64,000 bases of DNA from NCBI RefSeq assembly GCF_002953195.1, contig NZ_CP026377.1, positions 3,224,001 to 3,288,000 of the forward strand. The letters are read 5' to 3'. How positions within the stretch are numbered: the first letter of the stretch is position 1; each line of letters begins with the position of its first letter. This document shows, piece after piece, positions 46,618-58,813 of the stretch. The DNA comes from Mixta gaviniae. GTDB taxonomy: Bacteria; Pseudomonadota; Gammaproteobacteria; Enterobacterales; Enterobacteriaceae. Under the pieces are notes generated by a model, which saw nothing but the letters and a program-made list of their open reading frames with translations, did not search any database and was not told the origin of the DNA. The position numbers and the translations under genes were made by a program.

Positions 46618-47862
46618 TTAACCCAGCCCCATCGCCTCACCTATCAGCAGATAGATATTCAGTGTCACCACCAGCGCTACGATAACCCAGCCGATGCTTT
46701 GCATAATGCGCGAGTTAGTCATGTCGCCCATCAGCTCCTGCTTGCCGGTAAACACCAGCAGCGGAACCAGCGCCAGCGCGATGCCGAAGCTCAGCAGCAC
46801 CTGGCTCATCACCAAAATGCGCGTCGGATCCCAGCCCGCCAGAATGACAATAAAGGAAGGCAGCATGGTGATCGCGCGGCGTAGCCAGAGCGGGATATGA
46901 AAATGAATAAAGCCCTGCATCACTACCTGCCCCGCTAGCGTGCCCACTACCGTAGAGGAGAGGCCGGCCGCCACCAGGCTCAGGCCGAAGACCCATGCCG
47001 CGGCGTCGCTTAACAGCGGCTTCAGCGTCAGGTAGGCCTGGTCGAGATCCGCCACGCCGGAATGGCCATTAAAATGGAAAGCCGCCGCCGCCGTCGCCAT
47101 CATCGCCAGATTAACAAAACCGGCAATGGTCATGGCGATCGCCACGTCGAGCTTGGTCGACGAGTAGCGTTCACCGCGCGAGCTGCCGCGTCCGCCGTTT
47201 TGCGTTAGCGACGAATGCAGATAGATAACGTGCGGCATAATGGTCGCACCCAGCACGCCCGCCGCGAGGAACACCGCATCGGCGGTCGGCAGCGAAGGCA
47301 GCGCCATCCCCTGTACCAGCTCGGTCATTTTCGGCTGCGAGAAGAAAAGCTCGACAATATAGGCGGCGGCGACAAACAGCAGCAGCCCGCCAATCACCAG
47401 CTCAAGCGGCTTCTGCCCACGATTTTGCAGCATCAGAATTAAAAAGGTGGCGACGCCGGTCAGCACGGCGCCCTGCAGCAGCGAGATGCCGAACAGCATC
47501 TTAAAGCCGAGCGCGGCGCCGATAAATTCCGCCAGATCGGTGGCCATAGCGATAATTTCCGCCTGAACCCAGTAGAACCAGACTGCCGGACGCGGAAAAC
47601 GATCGCGAATATGTTCGGCGAGGTTTTTCCCGGTCGCGATGCCAAGTTTGGCGGACATCAGCTGGATCACCATCGCCATCACGTTGGCCCATACCACCAC
47701 CCACAGCAGCTTATAGCCATAGGAGGCGCCGGCCTGAATATTGGTGGCGAAGTTGCCCGGATCGATATAGCCAATCGCCGCAATGAAAGCCGGTCCCAAC
47801 AGAGCCAGCTTAACCTTACGGGCTCCGCGTGCTGCTCGTTCCGCGGTGCGGCTTTCTAACAT
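46618..47862 (-). CDS. mntH: Mn2+/H+ symporter MntH (Nramp)
   Basis: A 414-aa Nramp transporter with 11 helices. TM1 holds the metal-binding [11 protein letters not shown] and TM6 the [13 protein letters not shown] signature. It imports Mn(II), and to a lesser degree Fe(II), with protons. The start at 47862 (MLESRT) corresponds to the E. coli N-terminus; the frame to 47913 runs into the leader. An MntR box lies about 100 bases upstream. Confidence 0.97.
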   Translation of the reverse strand: MLESRTAERAARGARKVKLALLGPAFIAAIGYIDPGNFATNIQAGASYGYKLLWVVVWANVMAMVIQLMSAKLGIATGKNLAEHIRDRFPRPAVWFYWVQAEIIAMATDLAEFIGAALGFKMLFGISLLQGAVLTGVATFLILMLQNRGQKPLELVIGGLLLFVAAAYIVELFFSQPKMTELVQGMALPSLPTADAVFLAAGVLGATIMPHVIYLHSSLTQNGGRGSSRGERYSSTKLDVAIAMTIAGFVNLAMMATAAAAFHFNGHSGVADLDQAYLTLKPLLSDAAAWVFGLSLVAAGLSSTVVGTLAGQVVMQGFIHFHIPLWLRRAITMLPSFIVILAGWDPTRILVMSQVLLSFGIALALVPLLVFTGKQELMGDMTNSRIMQSIGWVIVALVVTLNIYLLIGEAMGLG

Positions 47863-47964
47863 AGTCGTTATCCTGTCTGAACGTTGTGTCACCCCTACAG
47901 CGTAAAGGGACATTAACCAAGGTAAAATATGATTGTCGTTATCGCTGTGATAGCTCGCGCTATA

Positions 47965-47986
47965 AAGTATAGCAATGGCTATACTT
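47965..47986. promoter_or_regulatory. MntR operator upstream of mntH
   Basis: Perfect palindrome AAGTATAGC-AATG-GCTATACTT, close to the enterobacterial MntR box (AAACATAGC-N4-GCTATGTTT). It predicts manganese repression of mntH. Confidence 0.88.
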
Positions 47987-48222
47987 AATTCCAGAATAGC
48001 CGACTGTTAAAATTTCAGCAACGCATTAACTGTATGCCATGGTCAGAATGTTAACAATGAATATGTGGGTTTTTTAATCAGTGTTACAGTTGTGATCCGC
48101 TAGCCTTTTCTGACGCAAGCGGCGATAGGCAATTGTTATATTGTGGAGTTGATCTCGTTTTTACGCCCGGTGTTACATAGAATACGCAGCGAAATATAAT
48201 CTGCCTCAAAATTGGAGCATAC

Positions 48223-49410
48223 ATGTCCCGCATTTTGCATTTTATTCTGGCGCTGGCTGTGGTTGCCTTGCTGGCCTTGCTGGTCAGTCGCGATCGTAAA
48301 AACATTCGCGTCCGTTTTATCATACAGCTGTTAGTGATTGAGGTACTGCTCGCGTGGTTCTTCCTGAACTCTGAAGCTGGCCTGGGATTCGTAAAAGGCT
48401 TTGCCGGCCTGTTTGATTACCTGTTGAAATACGCGGCTGAAGGGACCAACTTCGTATTCGGCGGGATGAATGACAAAGGTCTGGCGTTCTTCTTCCTCAA
48501 CGTGCTTTGCCCGATTGTCTTTATCTCCGCCCTGATTGGTATTCTGCAGCATTTCCGCATTCTGCCGATCGTCATCCGCGCCATCGGCACCGTGCTGTCG
48601 AAAATCAACGGCATGGGTAAGCTGGAATCCTTTAACGCGGTCAGTTCGCTGATCCTGGGACAGTCAGAAAACTTTATCGCCTATAAGGATATCCTTGGTC
48701 AGATGTCGCAGCGCCGGATGTACACCATGGCCGCGACCGCGATGTCTACCGTTTCCATGTCGATCGTCGGCGCTTATATGACCATGCTGCAGCCCAAATA
48801 TGTGGTCGCGGCGCTGGTGTTGAATATGTTCAGTACCTTTATCGTGCTGTCGCTGATCAACCCGTACCGCGTCGACAGCGAAGAAGATCTGCAGCTGAAC
48901 GATCTGCATAAAGGTCAGAGCTTCTTTGAGATGCTGGGCGAATATATCCTCGCCGGTTTCCGCGTGGCGATTATCGTAGCGGCGATGCTGATTGGCTTTA
49001 TCGCGCTGATCTCCGGCATTAACGCGCTGTTTGACGCCATCTTCGGCATCAGCTTCCAGGGCGTACTCGGCTATGTCTTCTTCCCATTCGCCTGGGTGAT
49101 GGGCGTGCCGACCAGTGAAGCGCTGCAGGTTGGCAGCATCATGGCAACCAAGCTGGTGTCCAACGAGTTTGTGGCGATGATGGATCTGCAGAAAATCGCC
49201 GGCCAGATCTCACCGCGCGGCGAAGGCATCCTCTCTGTCTTCCTGGTCTCTTTTGCTAACTTCTCTTCTATCGGCATTGTTGCCGGCGCGATTAAAGGTT
49301 TGCATGAGGAACAGGGCAACGTGGTGTCGCGCTTTGGCCTGAAGCTGCTGTACGGCTCTACGCTGGTCAGCGTGCTGTCAGCCTCTATTGCCGGGCTGGT
49401 GCTGGGCTAA
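48223..49410 (+). CDS. nupC: Nucleoside/H+ symporter NupC
   Basis: A 395-aa concentrative nucleoside transporter: N-terminal helices, [43 protein letters not shown], and [28 protein letters not shown]. It imports pyrimidine and adenine nucleosides with protons. Divergent from mntH as in E. coli. A TTGTGATCC half-site upstream could be a CRP site, but no full palindrome is visible. Confidence 0.96.
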   Translation: MSRILHFILALAVVALLALLVSRDRKNIRVRFIIQLLVIEVLLAWFFLNSEAGLGFVKGFAGLFDYLLKYAAEGTNFVFGGMNDKGLAFFFLNVLCPIVFISALIGILQHFRILPIVIRAIGTVLSKINGMGKLESFNAVSSLILGQSENFIAYKDILGQMSQRRMYTMAATAMSTVSMSIVGAYMTMLQPKYVVAALVLNMFSTFIVLSLINPYRVDSEEDLQLNDLHKGQSFFEMLGEYILAGFRVAIIVAAMLIGFIALISGINALFDAIFGISFQGVLGYVFFPFAWVMGVPTSEALQVGSIMATKLVSNEFVAMMDLQKIAGQISPRGEGILSVFLVSFANFSSIGIVAGAIKGLHEEQGNVVSRFGLKLLYGSTLVSVLSASIAGLVLG

Positions 49411-49424
49411 CGCTTACGCTAATG

Positions 49425-49455
49425 AAAAAAAACCGGGCCAGGCCCGGTTTTTTTT
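49425..49455. terminator. Intrinsic terminator after nupC
   Basis: CCGGGCC-A-GGCCCGG stem flanked by A8 and T8, usable in both directions. Confidence 0.88.
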
Positions 49456-49772
49456 ATGGCCGCCATATAGCGGCGTACAGACCCGGCACCCGCAACATTC
49501 GGCGCCAGCGCGCTGTCCGAAGGCAAAACCGATGCGCACAAGGCGGCCCCGCAGCAGGGCTTCAGCCAGCTAACACCGCAGTACACCCGTCGGCCTCATC
49601 AAGGTCAACCGCTGCACTCGCTGTCCTGCGCAAAATAAACCCCGCGCACGACGCATTATCAACGCGGCAAAGCAGCGCTAAAGGTGTCATACAGCACGGA
49701 TAACAGACAGGTCACAGTAAAGCGCAAGGGAATAAAAATTTGCAGGTAAACAACAGAATGGAACAGAAAGTA
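49456..49772. other. Intergenic region between nupC and tRNA-Ala
   Basis: About 320 bases. The plus strand carries a frame GASALSEGKTDAHKAAPQQGFSQ...SLSCAK ending at TAA near 49638, without a start codon or ribosome site; at most a gene remnant. Nothing else seen. Confidence 0.3.
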
Positions 49773-49848
<76 letters not shown>

Positions 49849-49896
49849 ACATCAGAGATAGTGATTAACCGTTGCCAAATCTTTTGGGATAAGATT

Positions 49897-49972
<76 letters not shown>

Positions 49973-50005
49973 AAACCGGATAATCGTGTCGTGTTGACGG
50001 AGCGC

Positions 50006-50034
50006 ATGATATGAAACCGCCCCCAGGGTGTCAA
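50006..50034 (-). promoter_or_regulatory. Promoter of the tRNA-Ala operon
   Basis: Minus strand TTGACA (50029-50034), 17-base spacer, TATCAT (50006-50011), followed by a GC-rich discriminator GCGCTCC typical of stringently controlled stable-RNA promoters. Confidence 0.85.
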
Positions 50035-50388
50035 CGGCAAATTTAAAATCTGTGTTTGATCGCTGAAAAAGGCGTCAATCAAGGCGTGGCGTTACATAGC
50101 AGAAGAACACGGCGCCCGGCATAATCCGCCTTAATCGTCCGCCGGAAAGCCGCTTAATGAGGCCAGTTGCTGTTGTGGAAAGATTTCCCGCTGGCCGTCG
50201 TTGCACGGGGAATATCAATGTTAATTCGGCGTTAATATCATTATAAAAAGTCGCTTGTTATTGTTAATTCGCTATGCAAAACTTCGCACGCTAATTAATC
50301 GAACGGTTAATCGCTTCCGCCCCGGCTGCGTTCTGCGGCCCTGAGAAGTGAAAACCAGCATGACTTCCTGACTAACACCAGAGCTACT
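50035..50388. other. Intergenic region upstream of the FNT gene
   Basis: About 350 bases with no ORF of note. The part 50220-50300 is AT-rich with repeated TTAAT/GTTAAT words and probably contains the promoter for 50389. Confidence 0.4.
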
Positions 50389-51177
50389 ATGTCCTTGCAT
50401 TCACCTAAAGAAATCGCCGCCATCGCTATTCAGTCCGGCGTGGCGAAAAGCCGTCTTCCGGTTTCCTCGCTGCTGATCCTCGGCTTTATGGCCGGCGCAT
50501 TTATTGCCATCGGCTTCCTGCTCGATCTGCATGTTATTAACAAACTGCCTGCCGACTGGGGATCTTTCGGCGGCTTCCTGGGCGCTGCAGTATTCCCGGT
50601 GGGCCTGATCCTGACCATTCTCGCCGGCGGCGAGCTGCTGACCGGCAATATGCTGGCGATGCCTATCGCCTGGTTCGCGCGCCAGATCAGCGGCTTCAGT
50701 CTGCTACGTAACTGGTTCTGGATCACCATCGCCAACTTTATCGGCAGCATCGCCGTGGCGTGGTTCTTTGGCCATATCCTGGGCATGACCGAAGGGGATT
50801 ACCTGAATAAGACCGTGGCTATCGCCAGCGCGAAAGTTAACGCTGACTTCACGCACGCCTTTATTTCCGGCATCGGCTGCAACTGGCTGGTTTGCCTGGC
50901 GGTCTGGCTGGCGTTCGCCAGTAAAGATGTGGTGGGTAAAATCTTCGGTGCCTGGTTCCCGGTGATGGCGTTTGTCGCTATCGGCTTTCAGCACGTGGTG
51001 GCGAATATGTTTATCGTCCCGGCGGCCATTTTCGCCGGTCAGCTGAGCTGGGCGGACTACCTGCCGAACTTTGTCGCTGTGTTCCTCGGCAACGCTGTCG
51101 GCGGTGCTGTGTTTGTTGCCCTCGCTTATTTCCTCGCCTACCGCCCTGCTGCGGAAGCGGCGACCACCCCGCGTTGA
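50389..51177 (+). CDS. Formate/nitrite transporter (FNT) family channel
   Basis: A 262-aa protein with six helices and FNT signatures: the N-terminal region GFMAGAFIAIGFLL, GELLTGNMLAM and GFQHVVANMFIVPAAI (central His equivalent to that of FocA/NirC). FNT pentamers pass small monovalent anions such as formate, nitrite or lactate. It stands alone, not next to pfl or nir genes, so the substrate is unclear; E. coli YfdC is another member. Confidence 0.88.
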   Translation: MSLHSPKEIAAIAIQSGVAKSRLPVSSLLILGFMAGAFIAIGFLLDLHVINKLPADWGSFGGFLGAAVFPVGLILTILAGGELLTGNMLAMPIAWFARQISGFSLLRNWFWITIANFIGSIAVAWFFGHILGMTEGDYLNKTVAIASAKVNADFTHAFISGIGCNWLVCLAVWLAFASKDVVGKIFGAWFPVMAFVAIGFQHVVANMFIVPAAIFAGQLSWADYLPNFVAVFLGNAVGGAVFVALAYFLAYRPAAEAATTPR

Positions 51178-51302
51178 TTCCCCTTCTCCTTCGCCTGCCG
51201 GCGAAGGAGATCACTTTTTCCGTTAGTGATCCGCGTTAGTTAATCACGTCACGTTTTCATGTAATATGTCCGCCTGTTGCTTAAGTTTACAGGGACTGAA
51301 AC

Positions 51303-51656
51303 GTGAAAGAGGAATGGTTAACGCCGGATGAACTTGCCCAGCGCACAGGCTACACGCGCCAGACAATCAATAAATGGATTAAGCGCGAAGGCTGGATTAC
51401 GCAGCCCAAACCGGGCGTACAGGGCGGCAAAGCGCGTATAGTGAAAATCGATGAGCGGGTAACACATTACCTGAACGCCGCGCGTCACGCCGCCGAACCC
51501 GCAGCCACCTATCTGGCGAAGCCCAATTCCCTGCCGGCACTGTTGCTCTCTTTCGCTCAGCAGATGACGCCGCCTGAACAGGAGAAGCTGCAAAATCTTC
51601 TGCTGCGCGAAGGCGTGAAAGGATTGCTGCAGCGGCTGGATATAGAAGACAAATAA
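51303..51656 (+). CDS. yfeC: YfeC-like DNA-binding protein
   Basis: A 117-aa protein with an N-terminal HTH (LTPDELAQRTGYTRQTINKWIKREGWITQPKPGVQGGKAR), nearly identical in pattern to E. coli YfeC, and a conserved C-terminal MTPPEQEKLQNLLLREGVKGLLQRL. It lies upstream of gltX as in E. coli; the paralogue yfeD is missing. Putative transcription factor, targets unknown. Confidence 0.88.
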   Translation: MKEEWLTPDELAQRTGYTRQTINKWIKREGWITQPKPGVQGGKARIVKIDERVTHYLNAARHAAEPAATYLAKPNSLPALLLSFAQQMTPPEQEKLQNLLLREGVKGLLQRLDIEDK

Positions 51657-51662
51657 AAAAAA

Positions 51663-51688
51663 ACCGGAAGCTGGCTTCCGGTTTTTTT
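51663..51688. terminator. Bidirectional terminator between yfeC and gltX
   Basis: ACCGGAAG-CTGG-CTTCCGGT stem with A9 on one side and T7 on the other; serves both convergent genes. Confidence 0.9.
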
Positions 51689-51702
51689 ATGCCGCAGAAA
51701 AA

Positions 51703-53118
51703 TTAACCCTGCGCTTCACGCTCGCTGATAAAAGCCAGCGCTTTTTCGATACGCGCCACGGCGCGCGCTTTGCCGATGGCCTGAACGGTCACGTCCAGCG
51801 CAGGCGACTGACCGGCGCCGGTCACCGCCACGCGCAGCGGCATGCCGACTTTGCCCATGCCGACTTCCAGCTCATCCGCCGTCGCCTGAATGGCGTGATG
51901 CACGTTTTCCGCCGTCCAGTCGCTGACGGCGGCCAGCTTGTCACGCACCCGTTCCAGCGGCTGACGCGCCACCGGGCGCAGATGCTTTTTCGCCGCGTCG
52001 GCGTCAAAGGCATCGAATTCTTCATAGAAGTAGCGGCAGGAAGCGGCCATCTCTTTCAGCGTTTTGCAGCGCTCGCCGAGCAGTTTCACCAGCTGAGCCA
52101 GCTCCGGCCCGGTACGGGTGTCGATCTGCGCCTGCTCGATATGCCACTGCAGATGGGTCGCCACATATTCCGGCGGCAGCGCGTTAATATAGTGGTGGTT
52201 CAGCCACTGCAGCTTCTCGGTATTGAAGGCGCTGGCGGATTTGCTGACCGCGTCCAGCGAGAAAAGCTGTTTCATCTCATCAATAGAGAAGATTTCCTGA
52301 TCGCCGTGGGACCAGCCCAGACGCACCAGATAGTTCAGCAGCGCTTCCGGAAGATAGCCGTCATCGCGGTATTGCATAACACCGACCGCGCCGTGACGCT
52401 TCGAGAGCTTTTTACCGTCATCGCCGAGGATCATCGATACATGCGCGTACACCGGCACCTGCGCGCCGATCGCCTGCAGAATGTTAATCTGACGCGGTGT
52501 GTTGTTAATATGATCTTCGCCGCGGATCACATGGGTGATGCCCATATCCCAGTCGTCGATCACCACGCAGAAGTTATAGGTCGGCGAACCGTCGGTGCGG
52601 CGAATAATCAGATCGTCCAGCTCCTGGTTGCTGAATTCGATCGGACCGCGGATCTGATCGTCAAACACCACCGAACCTTCCTGCGGATTGCGGAAGCGCA
52701 CGACGTGCGGCTCGTTGTCGGCATGATGCGCATGGCTGTCACGGCAGCGACCATCGTAGCGCGGCTTTTCACCGTTCGCCATTTGCGTTTCGCGCAGCTG
52801 CTCCAGGCGTTCTTTCGAGCAGTAGCATTTATAGGCTGTTCCCGCTTCCAGCATCTCATCGATCACCGCGTTATAGCGATCGAAGCGTTTGGTCTGATAG
52901 TAAGGGCCCTCATCCCAGTCCAGATTCAGCCAGTTCATGCCATCCATAATGGCGTCGATAGCCTGCTGGGTGGAACGCTCCAGATCGGTATCCTCAATAC
53001 GCAGCACGAATTCGCCGCCGTGATTGCGGGCGAACAGCCAGGAATAGAGCGCGGTGCGGGCGCCGCCGACGTGCAGGTAACCGGTTGGACTCGGCGCGAA
53101 ACGGGTTTTGATTTTCAT
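51703..53118 (-). CDS. gltX: Glutamyl-tRNA synthetase
   Basis: A 471-aa class Ic synthetase, the E. coli GltX length. The HIGH-type motif is in [17 protein letters not shown] and the KMSKS-type motif is KLSKRHG. Cysteines for the zinc-binding insertion are seen in [13 protein letters not shown] and further C/H residues ([10 protein letters not shown]). It charges tRNA-Glu. Divergent from the tRNA-Val/Lys operon. Confidence 0.98.
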   Translation of the reverse strand: MKIKTRFAPSPTGYLHVGGARTALYSWLFARNHGGEFVLRIEDTDLERSTQQAIDAIMDGMNWLNLDWDEGPYYQTKRFDRYNAVIDEMLEAGTAYKCYCSKERLEQLRETQMANGEKPRYDGRCRDSHAHHADNEPHVVRFRNPQEGSVVFDDQIRGPIEFSNQELDDLIIRRTDGSPTYNFCVVIDDWDMGITHVIRGEDHINNTPRQINILQAIGAQVPVYAHVSMILGDDGKKLSKRHGAVGVMQYRDDGYLPEALLNYLVRLGWSHGDQEIFSIDEMKQLFSLDAVSKSASAFNTEKLQWLNHHYINALPPEYVATHLQWHIEQAQIDTRTGPELAQLVKLLGERCKTLKEMAASCRYFYEEFDAFDADAAKKHLRPVARQPLERVRDKLAAVSDWTAENVHHAIQATADELEVGMGKVGMPLRVAVTGAGQSPALDVTVQAIGKARAVARIEKALAFISEREAQG

Positions 53119-53343
53119 TGAGCTTGCCTTAGTGCGCAGATTTCTGCGAAATGACAGAAAAGATGATTTTCATGCATGGTGCCAGTGCGCATATTCTATC
53201 ACCTGCCCCTGATTCCTCAACGGCAAACCCGGCGTTGATGCGCCAGGCTGCTGAATTTTCATGCCTCTTAGCCCGGGTTTCGGTGAAAAGCGCGACAGGC
53301 TGCCTAATTTTAAGACGAACAAACATTTTCGTTTTAAAAAGCG

Positions 53344-53371
53344 TTGACTCATTTGCAACTCTCCCTATAAT
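53344..53371 (+). promoter_or_regulatory. Promoter of the tRNA-Val/Lys operon
   Basis: TTGACT (53344-53349), 16-base spacer, TATAAT (53366-53371), then GCGACTCC, a stringent-type discriminator, 17 bases before the first tRNA. Confidence 0.9.
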
Positions 53372-53388
53372 GCGACTCCACACAGCGG

Positions 53389-53464
53389 GGGTGATTAGCT
53401 CAGTTGGTAGAGCATCTCCCTTACAAGGAGGGGGTCGGCGGTTCGAGCCCGTCATCACCCACCA
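53389..53464 (+). tRNA. tRNA-Val (anticodon TAC), copy 1
   Basis: 76 nt with CCA; anticodon TAC in CTCCCTTACAAGGAGG. Has T at position 27 (wobble with G43), as does copy 2. Confidence 0.97.
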
Positions 53465-53500
53465 TCTTCGGATGCCCGCAGTGAGACAGTCTTCAAAGAT

Positions 53501-53576
53501 GGGTGATTAGCTCAGTTGGTAGAGCATCTCCCTTACAAGGAGGGGGTCGGCGGTTCGAGCCCGTCATCACCCACCA
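53501..53576 (+). tRNA. tRNA-Val (anticodon TAC), copy 2
   Basis: 76 nt, identical to copy 1. Corresponds to the valU-valX-valY-lysV cluster of E. coli. Confidence 0.97.
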
Positions 53577-53601
53577 TCTTTGAAATCTGTTGCACCGAAA
53601 T

Positions 53602-53677
53602 GGGTGATTAGCTCAGTTGGTAGAGCACCTCCCTTACAAGGAGGGGGTCGGCGGTTCGAGCCCGTCATCACCCACCA
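53602..53677 (+). tRNA. tRNA-Val (anticodon TAC), copy 3
   Basis: 76 nt; differs from copies 1 and 2 by C at position 27, restoring the C27-G43 pair. Confidence 0.97.
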
Positions 53678-53679
53678 TC

Positions 53680-53755
53680 GGGTCGTTAGCTCAGTTGGTA
53701 GAGCAGTTGACTTTTAATCAATTGGTCGCAGGTTCGAATCCTGCACGACCCACCA
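53680..53755 (+). tRNA. tRNA-Lys (anticodon TTT)
   Basis: 76 nt with CCA; anticodon TTT in TTGACTTTTAATCAA. Starts 2 bases after the third tRNA-Val. Its last 18 bases are duplicated downstream. Confidence 0.97.
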
Positions 53756-53970
53756 GTGTAGAAAGGCGCCCTAAAGGCGCCTTTTTGCTATGCAAAATCG
53801 GCAGGATGAGAACCTGCAGCAGGTTCGGGTCGAACTGTGCGAGACAACGTTGCCACAGGCAACGGCCCGAAGGGCGAGGCGAAGCCGAGTCATCCTGCAC
53901 GACCCACCAGTGTAGAAAGGCGCCCTAAAGGCGCCTTTTTGCTATGCAAAATCGGCAGGATGAGAACCTG
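53738..53970 (+). repeat. Duplicated tRNA-Lys tail plus terminator
   Basis: A 79-bp sequence (53738-53816) comprising the last 18 bases of tRNA-Lys, the terminator GGCGCC-CTAAA-GGCGCC-TTTTT and about 30 bp of trailer recurs exactly at 53892-53970. The copies are separated by 75 bp of GC-rich spacer. The plan resembles the rtT repeats after E. coli tyrT, which also begin with the tRNA 3' end. Confidence 0.93.
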
Positions 53971-54030
53971 ATCTTCCCCTTCTCTTTGTTTCCTTTCACT
54001 TTCTTAGCACTTCTTTTACGCTTCGCGCCC

Positions 54031-54058
54031 TCAAGAATGGTCTCCGTCCAACCGATAA
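54031..54058 (+). promoter_or_regulatory. Sigma-28-like promoter of the flxA-like gene
   Basis: TCAAGAAT (54031-54038) and ACCGATAA (54051-54058), the same elements as at the chemoreceptor gene but with a spacer one base longer. E. coli flxA is FliA-dependent. Confidence 0.65.
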
Positions 54059-54088
54059 CGCTATTGGTTTGTTATAAAGGAGGAAATC

Positions 54089-54448
54089 ATGACGACCATT
54101 AACACTTCAACCCCCAGCGTCGGTCAGAGCAGCAGCTCTGCCAGTTCCGGCAACAGCAGCAGCAGTGACGTATCGGCGCAAATCGCCAGCCTCACCAGCC
54201 AAATCACCAAACTGCAGCAGAAGCTGAAGGATGTAAGCAGCTCCGAAGGGACGACCGAAGAGAAGCAGAAGCAGCAGGAACAGCTGCAAAATCAGATCAA
54301 ACTGCTGCAGGCGCAGCTGGCGCAGCTGCAACGTCAACAGGCGGAAGAAGCGAGCAAGAAACAGCAGGCGCAAAACGGTGGCGGCGTGAAAATCGCCGAC
54401 GGCGTTAACCGTCCGACCACCGAAAACCAGCTTAACGCCTACATCTAA
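54089..54448 (+). CDS. FlxA-like protein
   Basis: A 119-aa protein: serine-rich N-terminus (residues 1-30), a coiled coil ([18 protein letters not shown]...[22 protein letters not shown]) and a short tail. This is the FlxA family layout. Linked to the flagellar regulon by its promoter; molecular role unknown. AAGGAGG precedes the ATG, and the 3' end overlaps the convergent yfeR by 4 bases. Confidence 0.85.
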   Translation: MTTINTSTPSVGQSSSSASSGNSSSSDVSAQIASLTSQITKLQQKLKDVSSSEGTTEEKQKQQEQLQNQIKLLQAQLAQLQRQQAEEASKKQQAQNGGGVKIADGVNRPTTENQLNAYI

Positions 54449-55365
54449 AAGGCGGGCATCCGTTGCCGCTGCTGCGTCAGCAGCATTGCCTGCTGACGCA
54501 CCTCTTGCCAAATCGCCTCCGCCGCCGGCGTCAGCGAACGGTTCTTACGTCGGATCAGCATCAGCGTACGGTTAATCTCCGGCAGCAGCCGGCGCACCGT
54601 CAGCGGGCGTCCTGCCGGCAGCGGCAGCGCCAGCGCCGGCAGAATGCTGATACCGATGCCCGCCTCAACCATGGGGTAGAGCGTAGTGGGATGGCCAATC
54701 TCCTGCACAATTTCCGCACTGACGCGCTGCTGTCGAAGCGCCTCGTCAATCAACACGCGGCTGCCGGAGGCGTAATCCTGCAATACCAGCGTACGGCCAT
54801 TCAGCATCTGCCAGCGGATCGCCTCGGCCTGCGCCAGGTCATCGTCCTGACGACACAGCAGCAGAAAAGGCTCATCCAGTATCGGCTGCGATTCAAACTC
54901 ATCGGCGGCCAGCGGCCCAACGACGATGCCGAAATCCACCTCGGCGTTGCGCACGCTCTGCACCACCCACTGCTGCGGCCGATCGCGTAGCATCACTTTG
55001 ATTTCCGGGTAGTTAAGCTGGCTGGCGGCCAGACACTGCGGCATCAGATGCGCAGAGATGGTCTGGCTGGCGGCCACCCTGACTGTCCCGCTGCGCTGCT
55101 GGCCGAAACTGCGCGCGTCAAGCAGCGTGGTGTTCAGCTCTTCCAGCAGGCGCTCCAGACGCGTCGCCAGCTGCTGCCCGGCGTCGGTCAGCAACACTTC
55201 GCGCGTGGTGCGATCCAGCAGGCGGATACCCATCTCCGTTTCCAGCTCTTTAATGCTGTGGCTTACCGCCGACTGACTCAGGCCAATCGCCTGCCCCGCC
55301 TGACTGAAGCTACCCTGCTGGGCGACGGCGACAAACACCCGCAGCTGTCGTAAAGTGTAATTCAT
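54445..55365 (-). CDS. yfeR: LysR-type regulator YfeR
   Basis: A 306-aa LTTR: HTH in [48 protein letters not shown], then the effector domain. Divergent from yfeH (94 bases), the E. coli arrangement; YfeR of Salmonella responds to osmolarity and controls yfeH. Target sites should lie in 55366-55459. Confidence 0.93.
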   Translation of the reverse strand: MNYTLRQLRVFVAVAQQGSFSQAGQAIGLSQSAVSHSIKELETEMGIRLLDRTTREVLLTDAGQQLATRLERLLEELNTTLLDARSFGQQRSGTVRVAASQTISAHLMPQCLAASQLNYPEIKVMLRDRPQQWVVQSVRNAEVDFGIVVGPLAADEFESQPILDEPFLLLCRQDDDLAQAEAIRWQMLNGRTLVLQDYASGSRVLIDEALRQQRVSAEIVQEIGHPTTLYPMVEAGIGISILPALALPLPAGRPLTVRRLLPEINRTLMLIRRKNRSLTPAAEAIWQEVRQQAMLLTQQRQRMPAF

Positions 55366-55459
55366 CTATTTCATTCATTAATGGATGCAATAAATCAATT
55401 TTATTTCTAAACACCGCTGACGCACAATACGCCCATCGATATTTAACCAGGTTTTAACA

Positions 55460-56476
55460 ATGGGAATTTTTCGGCTCGATCCAATGATGGTTAAGCTGCT
55501 GATTGTGCTGCTGCTGGCCACCTTCTTACCGGCGAAAGGCGGCTTTGTCCCCTTTTTCGACTGGCTGACTACCGCCGCTATCGCCCTGCTGTTCTTTATG
55601 CACGGCGCCAAACTGTCGCGCGAAAAGATCATCGCTGGCAGCAGCCACTGGCGGCTGCATCTGTGGATTATGTTCAGCACCTTTGTACTGTTCCCGATCC
55701 TGGGCCTGCTGCTGGCGTGGTGGCATCCGGTTAATCTCAGCGCAGAGATCTATACCGGCTTCGTTTACCTCTGCATTTTGCCGGCCACAGTTCAGTCCGC
55801 CATCGCCTTTACTTCGATGGCGGGCGGCAACGTGGCGGCGGCGGTCTGCAGCGCTTCCGCTTCCAGCCTGCTCGGCGTCTTTATTTCGCCGCTGCTGGTC
55901 AATCTGGTGATGAACATTCACAGTGACATGCCGGGCAACGGGCTGGAGCAGATTGGCCGTATTATGCTGCAGCTGCTGGTGCCGTTTGTGCTGGGGCATC
56001 TGTCGCGCCGCTGGATCGGCGGCTGGGTGGAACGCCACCGCAGCCTGATCGGCAAAACCGATCAAACCTCTATTTTGCTGGTGGTCTATTCCGCCTTTAG
56101 CGAAGCGGTGGTGAACGGTATCTGGCATCGGGTTGGCGTAATGACGCTGGTCTGGATCCTGGCAGGCAGCCTGCTGCTGCTGTTTATCGTGCTGCTGGTT
56201 AATCTGCTGGCGGCGCGCCTGTTCGGCTTTAACCGCGCCGATGAGATCACCATTCTGTTCTGCGGCTCGAAGAAAAGCCTGGCGAACGGCGTGCCGATGG
56301 CCAACATCCTGTTTCCTGCCGCTTCAGTGGGGATTATCGTGCTGCCGCTGATGATATTTCATCAGGTGCAGCTGATGGTCTGCTCGTTTATCGCGCAGCG
56401 CTATAAGAAGAAGAACGATGCGGCGCTGAAGGCGAGCGCGCCGCAGGGGAAAGCGATCGTGGAATCACAGAAATAA
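55460..56476 (+). CDS. yfeH: Bile acid:sodium symporter-like protein YfeH
   Basis: A 338-aa membrane protein of the SBF-like (PF13593-type) family with about ten helices: FFDWLTTAAIALLFFMHGAKLSREKI, YLCILPATVQSAIAFTSMAGGNVAAAVCSAS and ILFCGSKKSLANGVPMANILF. Probable Na-coupled transporter of an organic anion; substrate unknown. Regulated by the divergent yfeR. Confidence 0.92.
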   Translation: MGIFRLDPMMVKLLIVLLLATFLPAKGGFVPFFDWLTTAAIALLFFMHGAKLSREKIIAGSSHWRLHLWIMFSTFVLFPILGLLLAWWHPVNLSAEIYTGFVYLCILPATVQSAIAFTSMAGGNVAAAVCSASASSLLGVFISPLLVNLVMNIHSDMPGNGLEQIGRIMLQLLVPFVLGHLSRRWIGGWVERHRSLIGKTDQTSILLVVYSAFSEAVVNGIWHRVGVMTLVWILAGSLLLLFIVLLVNLLAARLFGFNRADEITILFCGSKKSLANGVPMANILFPAASVGIIVLPLMIFHQVQLMVCSFIAQRYKKKNDAALKASAPQGKAIVESQK

Positions 56477-56506
56477 GCAGGCGGGCGTCGTCAGCGACGG
56501 CGCCCG

Positions 56507-58754
<2,248 letters not shown>

Positions 58755-58813
58755 TCAGAGAAAGAAAACCCCGGCAAGCGGGGGTTAGGGGAAACGCGGT
58801 ATAAACCGGACCG

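Noticed and set aside
48060..48222. CRP site upstream of nupC
   Set aside because: Only a TTGTGATCC half-site is visible; no matching second half at the correct spacing.
51895..53121. 408-codon plus-strand frame
   Set aside because: Antisense to gltX; the synthetase motifs fix the true strand.
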